From Didymella arachidicola (lineage: Eukaryota > Ascomycota > Dothideomycetes > Pleosporales > Didymellaceae), in the NCBI GenBank assembly GCA_016630955.3, contig CM049988.1:1-64000 (forward strand): a stretch of DNA of 64,000 nt, given 5' to 3'. Positions within the stretch are counted from its first letter, which is position 1; every line of letters starts with the position of its first letter. Below, piece after piece: positions 30,657-40,050 of this stretch. Under the pieces are notes generated by a model. That model was given only the letters and a program-made list of their open reading frames with translations. It was not told the origin of the DNA and ran no database searches. A program made the translations under genes and the position numbers.

Positions 30657-31661
30657 ATGTACACGAATCGCACCTCGATTCCCTCTCGATATCATGGCCT
30701 CACCTATTCCATCTTGCGTATCAACGACCACACGCTCGACGAACATCTTACACCGCCTTCATCCGCCTTTCCACATCGTCGGGCTCGCCCGCGTGCTCCA
30801 CACGGTCTTGGAGATTTGGACGGTCTTCCCGTCGAGCTTCTCAACGAGATATTGCCCCGCCTCGACCTTCGCACATTATTCGATCTCCGAAACGTCAATC
30901 TTCGTGCGTCTGAGCTGGTCGATTCTCTCCCTCAGTTCAAAGCTCTTGTTGCACACGCGCCCAACACCATACGTGGGATACTTCAGATCGGTACCGGCAG
31001 ATGGGTCACTGTCAGGTCTTTATACACGAGGTTGTGTGCACCAGAGTGCGAGCACTGCGGCGATTTTGGTGGATACCTCTATCTTATGACTGGCAGACGC
31101 GTTTGCTTCTTGTGTCTGACGCAATTGAGACAGTATCTTCCGCTACGAGCGCGAGTCGCGAGACAAGAGTTTCACCTGGATAAAGAGCTCATGAGGCAAT
31201 TGCCCACGATGCAGGTAACACCTGGCATGTATTCACCGAACGAGAAGTTCGCTCCCCGGATTGTGCTAGTTGATTACGAGTCTGCTTTTAGTGCTGGTAT
31301 GGAGCTCAACAGATCGGTGAGCGGTGCGCAGGAGCATGCATCAGATACTGTTACGCGTACTCTCCGGACTTCCAACACTGCTACAGCAACACCATACCAG
31401 CCAACATCGATTACGCCTCGACCAAAGGAGAAACGACCTCCACAAGTTGATGCGCGATCGGGGAATCCGCTACGGTTTGTTGCAGTCGTTCATTTTCCAT
31501 GGTTCAATAAGCAATCAAAAGAGGTAGATTGGGGTTTTCATTGCCTTGGCTGCGAAAAGTCTAGTCGCGCACCCCTTCACTACCGACGACGATTTTGGGC
31601 CGTTTCATTTGACGACCACATAAAGCAATGCGGGACTATCAAAAACGGCAGGCATGTGTGA
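30657..31661 (+). CDS. F-box protein
   Basis: Single exon from ATG 30657, about 334 aa. The frame is open further 5' but only from a TTG. After a low-complexity N-terminus there is an F-box: LDGLPVELLNEILPRL, then DLRTLFDLRNVNLRASELVDS. Downstream is a Cys pair layout (CAPECEHCGDFGG...CFLC) frequent in fungal F-box proteins of unknown target, and near the C-terminus another pair (HCLGCE...HIKQCG). F-box proteins bind Skp1 in SCF ubiquitin ligases and choose the substrate (family knowledge); the substrate here is unknown. Confidence 0.8.
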   Translation: MYTNRTSIPSRYHGLTYSILRINDHTLDEHLTPPSSAFPHRRARPRAPHGLGDLDGLPVELLNEILPRLDLRTLFDLRNVNLRASELVDSLPQFKALVAHAPNTIRGILQIGTGRWVTVRSLYTRLCAPECEHCGDFGGYLYLMTGRRVCFLCLTQLRQYLPLRARVARQEFHLDKELMRQLPTMQVTPGMYSPNEKFAPRIVLVDYESAFSAGMELNRSVSGAQEHASDTVTRTLRTSNTATATPYQPTSITPRPKEKRPPQVDARSGNPLRFVAVVHFPWFNKQSKEVDWGFHCLGCEKSSRAPLHYRRRFWAVSFDDHIKQCGTIKNGRHV

Positions 31662-31772
31662 GCTTAAAAATTCAGGATGATTCCACCCCCAATGGCTTGG
31701 GCAATCGTGATGATAATATTGGCTCCTGACCCGTACTAACTCTTTGGATGGAATCAATCCGCAATGTCAAGC

Positions 31773-31958
31773 TCAGCGCCGCATCTCATCTTTGCCGGGC
31801 TTCACCATGTGTGTCCTGCACATATGGCTCGAGTCTGCAAGTCGGATCAAAGTGACTGGTTCACATTTGACGTTGGAACCTATCCTTGGTTCGCACTGAC
31901 GAAATTCTTCCCACTTCTTGCAACCGCATGTATAGTAACGGTAGTCTTGCTCGCACAT
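31773..31958 (-). CDS. Small Cys-rich fungal protein, 61 aa
   Basis: ATG at 31956-31958. The sequence has six or so spaced cysteines (MCEQDYRYYTCGCKKWEEF, FRQCEP, VKCEP, SSHMCRTHMVKPG), the C/H spacing of a recurrent class of short uncharacterised fungal proteins. There is no signal peptide. It could be a first exon of a longer protein, but the frame ends in a normal stop. Probably a small zinc-binding protein; this is inference from the cysteine pattern. Confidence 0.45.
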   Translation of the reverse strand: MCEQDYRYYTCGCKKWEEFRQCEPRIGSNVKCEPVTLIRLADSSHMCRTHMVKPGKDEMRR

Positions 31959-32460
31959 CCTTCTTCTGGAAATCCCTTAGCCGGTATCATGCAGATGTGT
32001 CCGCTCTTGAAAGCTTACAAGGTGTCGGCTGAGACCTCAGCCTCCTTCAGGTCGTGAGTCGCGATTGAAGCTAGTCTCTTCAGAACTCTCCTGTGCAGAA
32101 TGGTTGTAAGCTGATCGGGATCGCTCTTCGATATCAACGGAACGACGATCGTTATGTGAGTGAGCGTTTTGTACGATGGTTGAGCGACGATTTATAGTCC
32201 TGTTATTCTTTTCGCGTTTCGCTAATACCAACGAGCCTTCTTTACAGGCGCGCGCTTCGTTATTTCACTGTACATCACAGAGACCATGTATCAGCACGCC
32301 AAGTTTCATAGCGCCATGATTAGTTGCTTAGAGGGAGGGGGCGCAGTCCTTACCAGTATAGTCGGTGATTGGGCGCCACGGCGGCTAAAATATGCTAACG
32401 AAGGCACTTTATAAGAACTCGTCCACGAAGGGGTCAAAGGGTTCCTGTATCTACAACATA

Positions 32461-33282
32461 ATGGCGCATTATCCCTCACACATTCAGGTGCTTCAAGCAA
32501 GCATCGATCCAGAAGGCGACAGCGATTTCAGGATCTTGGTCAACAACGAGTCCGTCAAATACATCACCATAGAATCAGGTCTTTTTGGACTGGAGGAAAT
32601 GTGTTTCGGTCCTTCGTTGATCAGTTTGTTGCCTCCTTTTCCTTCAAGCGATTGGAACCAAGCGCGTGTTAGCCGCGACCCTATAAACAGCGTTGCCAGC
32701 TTCAGTGTTGTCCCAGAAACAACACTGCCGGGTATCACAACTCTCTGGCATCGAACTCGTGTGGATCATCTGGATCTTGTCCTCGGCACGAAATTACGCT
32801 CAAACGTCTATGAGGCCACATCTAAACGCTTCCCTTCCAAAGTGGTTGCAAAGTTTGCTCGCTTTCCCTGGGAAATCCCTCGGCTTCAGACAGAAACGAT
32901 GATATACGAATATATAGAGGGCCATGGGATTGGCCCAGAATTTCTTGGTCATCTGACAGAAGGGGAAAGGGTTATCGGGTTCATCATGGCTTACGTCACG
33001 GACTGCCGGCCCGCCGTATTGGAAGACTACAAGCTTTGTCGATCAGCATTGATCAAGTTGCACGGTCTTGCAATCAAGCATGGAGACGTCAACAGACACA
33101 ACTTCCTCATTTACCAGGAAACGGCCGTTCTCATTGATTTCGAGAATTCTTCGCAGACGACGAACACTACTGACCTGAAAGATGAACTTCAGTGTTTGCA
33201 AAGCACGCTGAAAGACACTTCTGACAGAGGAGGCAGGCATGTTGAGGGACTTATGGAAGCATATCCAGGGCAGAGAGCTTAG
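32461..33282 (+). CDS. Protein kinase-fold (atypical) protein
   Basis: About 273 aa from ATG 32461; the frame is open 69 bases further up but those codons look non-coding. The N-terminal third lacks known features. From about residue 105: LDLVLGTKLRSNVYEAT (glycine-loop position), VVAKFA (possible VAxK lysine), ETMIYEYIEGHGIGPEFLG, then the catalytic-loop-like LHGLAIKHGDVNRHNFLI and VLIDFEN in place of DFG. HGDVNRHN keeps the catalytic Asp and Asn. Compared with normal kinases the C-lobe is short. The family is widespread in Pezizomycotina as small kinase-like or phosphotransferase-like proteins without known targets. Function as a kinase is plausible but unproven. Confidence 0.7.
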   Translation: MAHYPSHIQVLQASIDPEGDSDFRILVNNESVKYITIESGLFGLEEMCFGPSLISLLPPFPSSDWNQARVSRDPINSVASFSVVPETTLPGITTLWHRTRVDHLDLVLGTKLRSNVYEATSKRFPSKVVAKFARFPWEIPRLQTETMIYEYIEGHGIGPEFLGHLTEGERVIGFIMAYVTDCRPAVLEDYKLCRSALIKLHGLAIKHGDVNRHNFLIYQETAVLIDFENSSQTTNTTDLKDELQCLQSTLKDTSDRGGRHVEGLMEAYPGQRA

Positions 33283-33923
33283 CTTAATGGAGGTTACAAG
33301 GCAATGCATAATGTGTTGGAGTTCGTACGCTGCGTTTAGCCTCTTAAAATGTAACAGTACGAATCAGACAACTATTAAGATCAAGCAGGACTCTGCATTA
33401 CCGGTACTGTAGCAAAGCAGGCCTCGCTCAACTCACTTACGCGGCCCGGTCAGCTGCCTGCACAGACTTGTGCGTCCAAGCATCTTCGACACCGGCTCCG
33501 ATGCTACCGGATTTGGTCTTGCAGGCGTCTGGAATCGAAGTCAACAGTGCGAGTTGGGCTATCGAACCCATTATCTTATCGCCACGTGATCATTGCGGAT
33601 TACCAAGCACGAGCTGACCAGGTCCTGCCTGGGCCAATACCGCTCATCACAACACAACTTATGCGGAGTCTCTTGGAATGCAAGTGCACCATGCGATTGC
33701 GCTTTCGCGATGAAGCGTAAGCAAACGAATGGGCAGTCGCCAGCCAAGCCCGCCTCCCAGCCGCTGCAACGGTCCGCGTAAGCAGCGCCGGGGTTGACGC
33801 CCTATCGCTGGCCTCGAGCTCGTCATCGCTGTCCTGACACTGTAAAGACGCGACCGCTGACACAGCTAGCAGAAGCGAGATACGCATGCCACGAGCCGAG
33901 AATCTCAGGACTGTCAGCGCGAT

Positions 33924-34202
33924 CTAGCGCAAGATGGCGGTCGTTGTAGCCGCAGCGAGGGTTAGAAGCGCTAGCATCGTGGTCCACGAATCTACGTCGA
34001 TGGCCGCAAGGATGCGGAAGTGCAGCGATACAGTGCAGAGCACCGCCCAAAGCGAGACAACCTGGAGGACAGCCAATTGTGGTACGGGCACCCTTGCGAA
34101 GAGGCCGCTGATATGGTGACGCCCACCTGCGCTGAACGCGAAGCGGCTCTGGCGAGCCAGCAGGGGCACGACGGTCAAAATAGTCACGGCGCCAACGATC
34201 AT
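33924..34202 (-). CDS. Possible small membrane protein
   Basis: 92-codon ATG frame with three hydrophobic stretches (MIVGAVTILTVVPLLA; VLQVVSLWAVLCTVSL; MLALLTLAAATTTAIL). It overlaps other frames on both strands and has no recognised family; it may be one exon of a longer gene. Low support. Confidence 0.25.
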   Translation of the reverse strand: MIVGAVTILTVVPLLARQSRFAFSAGGRHHISGLFARVPVPQLAVLQVVSLWAVLCTVSLHFRILAAIDVDSWTTMLALLTLAAATTTAILR

Positions 34203-36018
34203 CGGGACAAATGTTGACTAAAACGCTCATGAACACTTGACACCGCCGCAGGCGACTAGCGTAGAGAACACAGTAGTGGATGGGAGGAACAGCCGCGCAT
34301 CAATTTAGCTAGAGCTGCAAAGGCTGACCATATAAGAGCGGCAGCGCTGAAGTTGGAGGACGAGCAGACGTCTAGAGCGAAACGCGTGAGGAACGACTGG
34401 AGGGTAAGGACCAAGTGGTGCTATTGGCACTTGCCTGAAAAGTCTGCGCTGGCTTCCGAAAGACCCTTAGCAGAAGAGTTTTTTGACGATGAGTTTTTGG
34501 GGTAGAAAGCATGGCTTTTCAGAAGATGTTATTGTTCTCAATCACTTCGTGGTATATACTCACTCGATGATAGGTGTCAGCTGTGCTTAGAGCTTGTATC
34601 AACCCGCTGTCGCTTTTGCTACGTGGGTACGCGTGCAAACAACTCTGACAGATTGAATTGGATGCACGTCAATGAATGTGTTCTCGCGGAAGAGGTACGG
34701 TTGAGCTACGCGACTCGGTGAATTACAGTTTTATAAGGTACCTTGTCTCCGCAGGACGCCTTGTCTGGTGAATGGGTAGTTCTGCCATAGCCCCTCGCCT
34801 CAGTACAAGTTACACTTGTTGATTTGTCACCAGCGTATCGTCATTGACATCGACGAACAACATTGTATCACTCGAAGGGTCAGCGAAGGGGAGTGCAAGG
34901 TCTACGAAGGTGCGTGATCCGCTACCAACCCCGTACAACCCACAGCTACTGACTTACCAAGAGACCGTCATCCAGGAGAACAGTCAAGTCGCCAGCGAGT
35001 TTGAGTCCACTCATCGTAGGCGCGGGAAGTCGAAGTGCGACAGGTTCGTCGCGCGTGCTGTGGGTTAGAGACGAGTGAGAATAGGATGTGAGCATCCTCC
35101 ATGCCCTTGATCCGACCCTCAACGACTGCTTCGACCACCGCGACCGATACCTCCCTCTCAAGACGCTGGTACTCGCCGACCAGCACATCGTGGTTCTGTG
35201 TATTGACCCTTTGTGTGTAGTGCTGCATCGTGATGAAGAGCTGGAGTCCGTGGGGTATGACTCTGTATACTCTGTTCACGGCTTGCTGTGATGACAAAGG
35301 CTGACGATTGCCGCAGGCAAGAGCAGGACGAAGCAAACCGCATAGCTGGAGAAGGGCCATCTACCCAGAAGACCTGCTAAACACTGCTCCCAAAGTTCGG
35401 AACATCCCTCGACACCTCCGGATCATTACCGCCCGAAACAGAACTTGCTTCCTCGTGGCGGGCTCAGCTACGACGACGTGTTCGACGAGATTTACAGACA
35501 TTATATGTCGAGCCACGCTGGTACTACGAGAGGAGGCGTCGAGTAAGCAGCTCTCTTATGTGCCTACGAGCGTCCTCTGACTGGCTGTCCTTCCCCGTAG
35601 ACAGCGCTAGTGTGAAGATGTCCTGCGGCGTCACGAACGGCGTACGCAAGCTATAGGGCTATCAAGCAATGCCTGGCCTAGAGCATCCCACTGAAGACCA
35701 TCGATCAGGGGGTTTTCCTACGCTTGGACTGGCAGAGCGGCAGCAGACTATCGTATCGCGTCGCAGCGAGCTTGATGTAGCGACGCGGACTGGAAGCCGG
35801 ATCAAGAAGCTTATCTCTGATGAGCACCGCGCTCGTACAGCATAGCATGCCTTCGCAGGGGAGTGAGCCGGTTGCTTATCTTATCACTTTACTGTACAGA
35901 GAGGTACTGTAGAGAGGGGCTATGTAGTGCAACAGGCATATGCCAATAAGGGCATAGGATTGACCCTGACAGCAGTCGTCAGTTTGTTGCTGCGCAGCCG
36001 GAGTGAGCGGACTTCAGG
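34203..36018. other. 1.8 kb without a supported gene
   Basis: Only short, overlapping frames with no domain signal. Base composition is ordinary, not AT-rich, so this is not an obvious RIP relic. Confidence 0.4.
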
Positions 36019-36020
36019 TA

Positions 36021-36566
36021 AGCACCCCTGCTTTGTGAAGGTTTGACCTGGATTTTCCAACAAACCTTCACAGTACTAACTACTTCCGTGCCGTTCGCTT
36101 GAAATCTCAAACAACCATCCCTCGGAATGCGGAAGCCCTCAAACGATCACCCCTGCTCTGTGAAGGTTAGACGCCCGCTGTTTTGCTCGGGGCCCAGGAT
36201 TTTCAGGCCACTGGGGACCTCAGGACCTCACATGGAGTCTTTCCGCTGCCGTGAAGAGTCGAGCTGGCTTTCTGCTGCACAGTGGCAAACCTGATCGTAG
36301 GCATCGCTCTTTTCATGCGCGCCGCCGGAACGCATGACCTCGAACAGATGCTGAGCCAAGAACCGACCGAAATGTAAGTGATGCCATATTTTAGTTGTGG
36401 TCCACAGGCCACTTTGCATCTGGATGCTGTGACGGTTTGATGGGAAGTTCAGATATTTACTTGAGGGTGCCGTTACTGTAGCTCTGGTGGTACAGCAGAC
36501 AGTTGTTGGCTGCTGTGAAGGTTTGGGTGGAAAATACAGGCCAAACCTTCACAGAGCAGAGGTGAT
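36021..36566. mobile_element. MITE-like element with hairpin-bearing terminal inverted repeats
   Basis: The ends match in inverted orientation: left AGCACCCCTGCTTTGTGAAG at 36021, right (reverse complement) ATCACCTCTGCTCTGTGAAG ending at 36566. Both ends continue into a hairpin of TGTGAAGGTTTG and CAAACCTTCACA arms (left about 36033-36072, right about 36513-36555). TA flanks both sides (36019-36020 and 36567-36568), as for Tc1/mariner/pogo target duplications. A further copy of the end motif lies inside at 36146-36168. There is no coding frame, so it is non-autonomous. Its length is 546 bp. Confidence 0.7.
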
Positions 36567-36925
36567 TAGCTGAGGCTTTACGAAGCCATCCCAGATGACT
36601 GGGACGCTTGCTACCTCTCGACCTCGAGAAAGTGGATCAAGCCATACCGTAATCTTCCTAGACTTGGCAGATACTAGAAAACATCCTGCTCTGCTTCAGC
36701 CACAAATACTCTTAGAGTTATATGCATCGCAGCGTTTGAGGGATAGGAATCGGCATCTACTAGCCGCTTAGGACAGCTTATATACATTTAAATGCCACCT
36801 TTTTCCCAGATGGTTCCCAGCGTCTAGACTTACCTTCAACGCTCAATCGAATCGGTTCCTGCCCACGAACCATACTGTCTGTCTGTCTATCTGTCATCAT
36901 CAAGTCGCCCTGACCGCGCACGTCT

Positions 36926-37336
36926 ATGGAGATCATGAATGTATCAAAGGAAAAGGCTTGCGGTGCTCTAGTAGTGTCTCAACACCCCAATACGACCACT
37001 AAGGCAGAGCGCCCGTGTCGCGACATCGGACGAGCACAGTCTATATTCGACACGCAGAGAGTAACCCTTCTAAAACTGGCCAGAATTGAGAATGCCTCGA
37101 AGGGACTTTCTGCTGGCCAAGAGTACGTCAACGCTCTCGACCTTGAGAAGTCCAGAGCTCAGACCGTCCGCAAGTTGAAAGACATCTGGCAACATCAAGG
37201 TGCGTCCCTGGGTGAAGAGACACACAGTGTTGCGAGACAGGTTCATAGTCAGAGCTCTGGAGTGGCTCCTTTGCAAGCCTGTCAAGCCTTACTTGACACA
37301 CAATGGTCTCCAGCTGACGTACATCAAGTGAACTAG
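36926..37336 (+). CDS. Hypothetical small protein, 136 aa
   Basis: ATG frame preceded by a TATATACATTTAAATG stretch (about 36779-36794) and by a CT/TC-rich leader (TCTGTCTGTCTATCTGTC), which are promoter-like. The product is polar and helical (VTLLKLARIENASKGLSAGQ; LDLEKSRAQTVRKLKDIW). No family is recognised. Could be a real short gene or chance. Confidence 0.35.
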   Translation: MEIMNVSKEKACGALVVSQHPNTTTKAERPCRDIGRAQSIFDTQRVTLLKLARIENASKGLSAGQEYVNALDLEKSRAQTVRKLKDIWQHQGASLGEETHSVARQVHSQSSGVAPLQACQALLDTQWSPADVHQVN

Positions 37337-38313
37337 TCTCTGACAGGGATTGCTGCAGTGTTAGCTGTTTAGTTGATTACTTTGTCAACATCGTTAATCA
37401 GCTCTCTAGCGACTACCCCTTGTTCGTTTGTGGCGTTAACAGCTGCTTAAGCATTTGGAGGGTCAGGCAGAAAGCGCAATTAAGAAAAACGGCATTCTAA
37501 TGAGTTGGAAGCTGTTTGACGTCGCAGCGTGCATGCTGGGGCCTCCGTTGTGGGGAGGAGGAGACCCTTGCAAGCAGTCAGGTTTAAAGCGATGCGTTAG
37601 CGCATCTTAGCACGCATTGGCTTGCAGTAGCGTGCTGAAATATCTGCGAGCCGCACTGCGTGCTGCGGCTGAAGCTTGTGGCTTGTGACGATCACCTGAC
37701 CTGAAGCATCCTTATCCTCGGCTGTGCAGGCAGCCATCTCTCCAGTTGTGCTTGCCCCTCACTGCAGGGATGCGAGAGAGCCTGCAACGACAACATCCGT
37801 AGATCTGCTCCATTTGTTAGCATCATGCCTACGTGTGTACTCCTCTATCATGAATTCACAAGGCTAACACTGCCTCAGCGCGAGAAGTGAGGGCAATTGG
37901 CGCAGAACATTGGGCAGCTAATGTAGCCAGCGCCGTCGGCCTAACTGCATGCATGCACTGCCTCTGTAAATAATCAGGGACCGACAAAAGCAGGGTTGGT
38001 ACCATCACGGGACACTGCCCCGCACTGTTCTTCGATGCCTGGCGGTCGCCCTTCCACCATCCTCTTATGAGCAGAGCATTATTGCTCCACGAGAAGCCAG
38101 TAGCTGGCCTACATACTAGCTTTATAGCCTACCCTGTTCAACTACGCTACGACATCCGCCCCAACACGCGATTTCTTCGCTTTCTTCAGGGTCGCCCTTT
38201 TTCTTTCATCTTCAAGATGTGTGACAATTTTTAAGTGTCTGCCAATTGTACGGACATCAGTACCATTTTGTGGCAATCTTACTAAGCATAATCATCCAGC
38301 AGCGGGATTTGCG
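37337..38313. other. Intergenic region upstream of the first HET gene
   Basis: No gene is supported. Near 38155-38220 there is a CT-rich leader (cgctttcttcaggg, ctttttctttcatcttcaag) consistent with the promoter/5'-UTR of the HET gene. Confidence 0.35.
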
Positions 38314-39825
38314 ATGTCGTGGAAGGAGTTCACGTACGACCGGATCGACATGGATCGCCCCTCCTTTCGGCTGATCCGACTCTTGGGCGGACTCACTACA
38401 CATGTACATTGCGAGCTTTTTGAAGCCTACCTTGACGAAGTTAGCGATAGCGGCATACCTTACGAGGCGTTATCGTATGAATGGGGTGGCATTGACATGA
38501 ATGCCACAATCCAGATCGACGGCATGAAAGCAAGGGTGACCGAAAATCTATTCGTAGCCCTGCACCATCTTCGCCCAGTGGATGGTTACAGAATCCTATG
38601 GATCGATGCTGTGTGCATCGATCGGAGCAATGCTCAAGAGTGTGCACACCAAATCGTACAATTAGGTACGGTGTACTCGCAGGCCGATCAGGTCATTGTC
38701 TGGCTAGGACCAGGAACAGATTGTACAAATGTACTCCTTCAGTCGTTAAAGCAACTGGAGCAGAGAAGCATCAAGTATGCGCTCTCTCGTCAATGGCCAC
38801 TTGCAGACTACCGTTGGCGGGAGCTTTGGTCATCACTGCAGCACGACTTGAAGAGGCAGCATTGGGACTTAGCAGCCAGACAGCGCGCTGGGCTCCAGTC
38901 CCTGCTAAGCCAGCCCTGGTTCGAGAGGGTCTGGATCTTGCAAGAAGTCGCAAATGCAAAGAGAGCTGTAGTATGCAGCGGCACTTGGTCTGTCTCCACG
39001 CGAATGTTCGTCCTTGCTACGTTGCTGCTAGGTGTAACACCCAAGCCGCATTGTCAAGCCGTTCTCGACATCATGCCTGGTTCGTCAAGAGAGACTTGGT
39101 GGCTTAAAAAACGAGACCTTCAAACGCTGCTTGTTAAGTTTAGTAAGACCAAAGCATTTGATCCACGAGCCAAAGTATGGGCTTTGCTTGGCATATGCAC
39201 AGATCCCCAGGCTAGGACAGCTATACCAATAGACTACAGCAAGGATCCTCGAGAAGTAGTCAGGAAGACTGCTGAGTTCTTGTTTGGCATGTCTGACTGC
39301 CCTTACGACAACCTGTCTGAACTTATCTACAACTTCCCTGCTCTGAACGCCCAGCGTCTCATAGCAAAAATCAAGTTAGACGACGTAAGAGGGATTGAAG
39401 AAGTTTTAAGCTCGCGTGGTGATGAATTACCGATAACAGAAGCAGTGGTCGAGGCAGCAGCAGCGAACGAACAAAACGGGTGGCAGTTGATGCAGCTTCT
39501 TCTCGACCGGCGAGCAAGCGAAGTGAAAGTCACAGAAGCAGTGGTCAAGGCAGCAGCAGCGAACTCGCAGAGCGGCAGACAGGTGATGGAGCTTCTTCTT
39601 GATAGGCGAGCAGATGATATAACAATCACAGAGGTAGTAGTCAATACGGCTGCAGGGAATGTGCAGAGCGCCGGACAGGTGATGGAGCTCCTTTTTGACA
39701 GGCGAGCAGATGAAATAACAATTACGGACGCAATAATCAGGACGGCTGCAGCGAACGCGCAGAGCGGCGGACAGGTGATGGATCTTCTTCTAGAACGGCG
39801 GGACTGCTGCTGGTGGTTGCCTTGA
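38314..39825 (+). CDS. HET-domain protein with 32-residue C-terminal repeats (copy 1)
   Basis: About 503 aa from ATG 38314 (MSWKEFTYDRID); upstream codons are open but do not match the paralogue. The N-terminal HET domain is clear: IPYEALSYEWG, then RILWIDAVCIDRSNAQE, then QVIVWLGPG, and FERVWILQEVANAK. HET proteins trigger heterokaryon-incompatibility cell death in filamentous fungi (family knowledge). The tail has four repeats of the form ITEAVVEAAAANEQNGWQLM + QLLLDRRASEVK, a type known from fungal NLR/HET sensors. The last repeat runs into LLLERRDCCWWLP and stops, so the C-terminus may be cut short. From 38811 to 39545 the DNA is an inverted, nearly identical copy of 40298-41032 in the convergent HET gene, while the HET N-terminus is much less similar. 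Confidence 0.85.
   Translation: MSWKEFTYDRIDMDRPSFRLIRLLGGLTTHVHCELFEAYLDEVSDSGIPYEALSYEWGGIDMNATIQIDGMKARVTENLFVALHHLRPVDGYRILWIDAVCIDRSNAQECAHQIVQLGTVYSQADQVIVWLGPGTDCTNVLLQSLKQLEQRSIKYALSRQWPLADYRWRELWSSLQHDLKRQHWDLAARQRAGLQSLLSQPWFERVWILQEVANAKRAVVCSGTWSVSTRMFVLATLLLGVTPKPHCQAVLDIMPGSSRETWWLKKRDLQTLLVKFSKTKAFDPRAKVWALLGICTDPQARTAIPIDYSKDPREVVRKTAEFLFGMSDCPYDNLSELIYNFPALNAQRLIAKIKLDDVRGIEEVLSSRGDELPITEAVVEAAAANEQNGWQLMQLLLDRRASEVKVTEAVVKAAAANSQSGRQVMELLLDRRADDITITEVVVNTAAGNVQSAGQVMELLFDRRADEITITDAIIRTAAANAQSGGQVMDLLLERRDCCWWLP
38811..39545 (+). repeat. Inverted repeat, left arm (HET copy 1)
   Basis: This 735-bp arm matches 40298-41032 in inverse orientation; position p pairs with 79843 minus p. 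The only difference noticed by eye is Met versus Ile in the IMPGSS/IIPGSS segment (ATG/ATT). The arms are separated by about 750 bp holding the 3' ends of both genes. Confidence 0.85.
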
Positions 39826-40050
39826 TGCTGGTGGTTTTAGCTCTTCCCTTTGATCTGTTTGTTCAATAAGTCTCAACTAATCACTCGATTTCAGCCTTGC
39901 ATTGTGCACTTATGACCCGGAGTGACTGGCACTGCAGACAGCGGACACGGCGCGGACGTTCGTCCCCGCTGTCCTACTTCCTACTTCATCTTTTAGTACC
40001 TGTCTCCACAAAGCGCTCTGAGCTTATATCAGTTTGTTGGACCGCCGTCC

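Noticed and set aside
33540..33590. tRNA-like GGGTTCGATAGCCC on the minus strand
   Set aside because: Only a four-base stem with an eight-base loop; no D or anticodon arm in register.
38441..39107. Frames inside the HET genes in other phases (also 40736-41059)
   Set aside because: Shadows of the HET coding sequence; both copies show the same shadows because of the inverted repeat.
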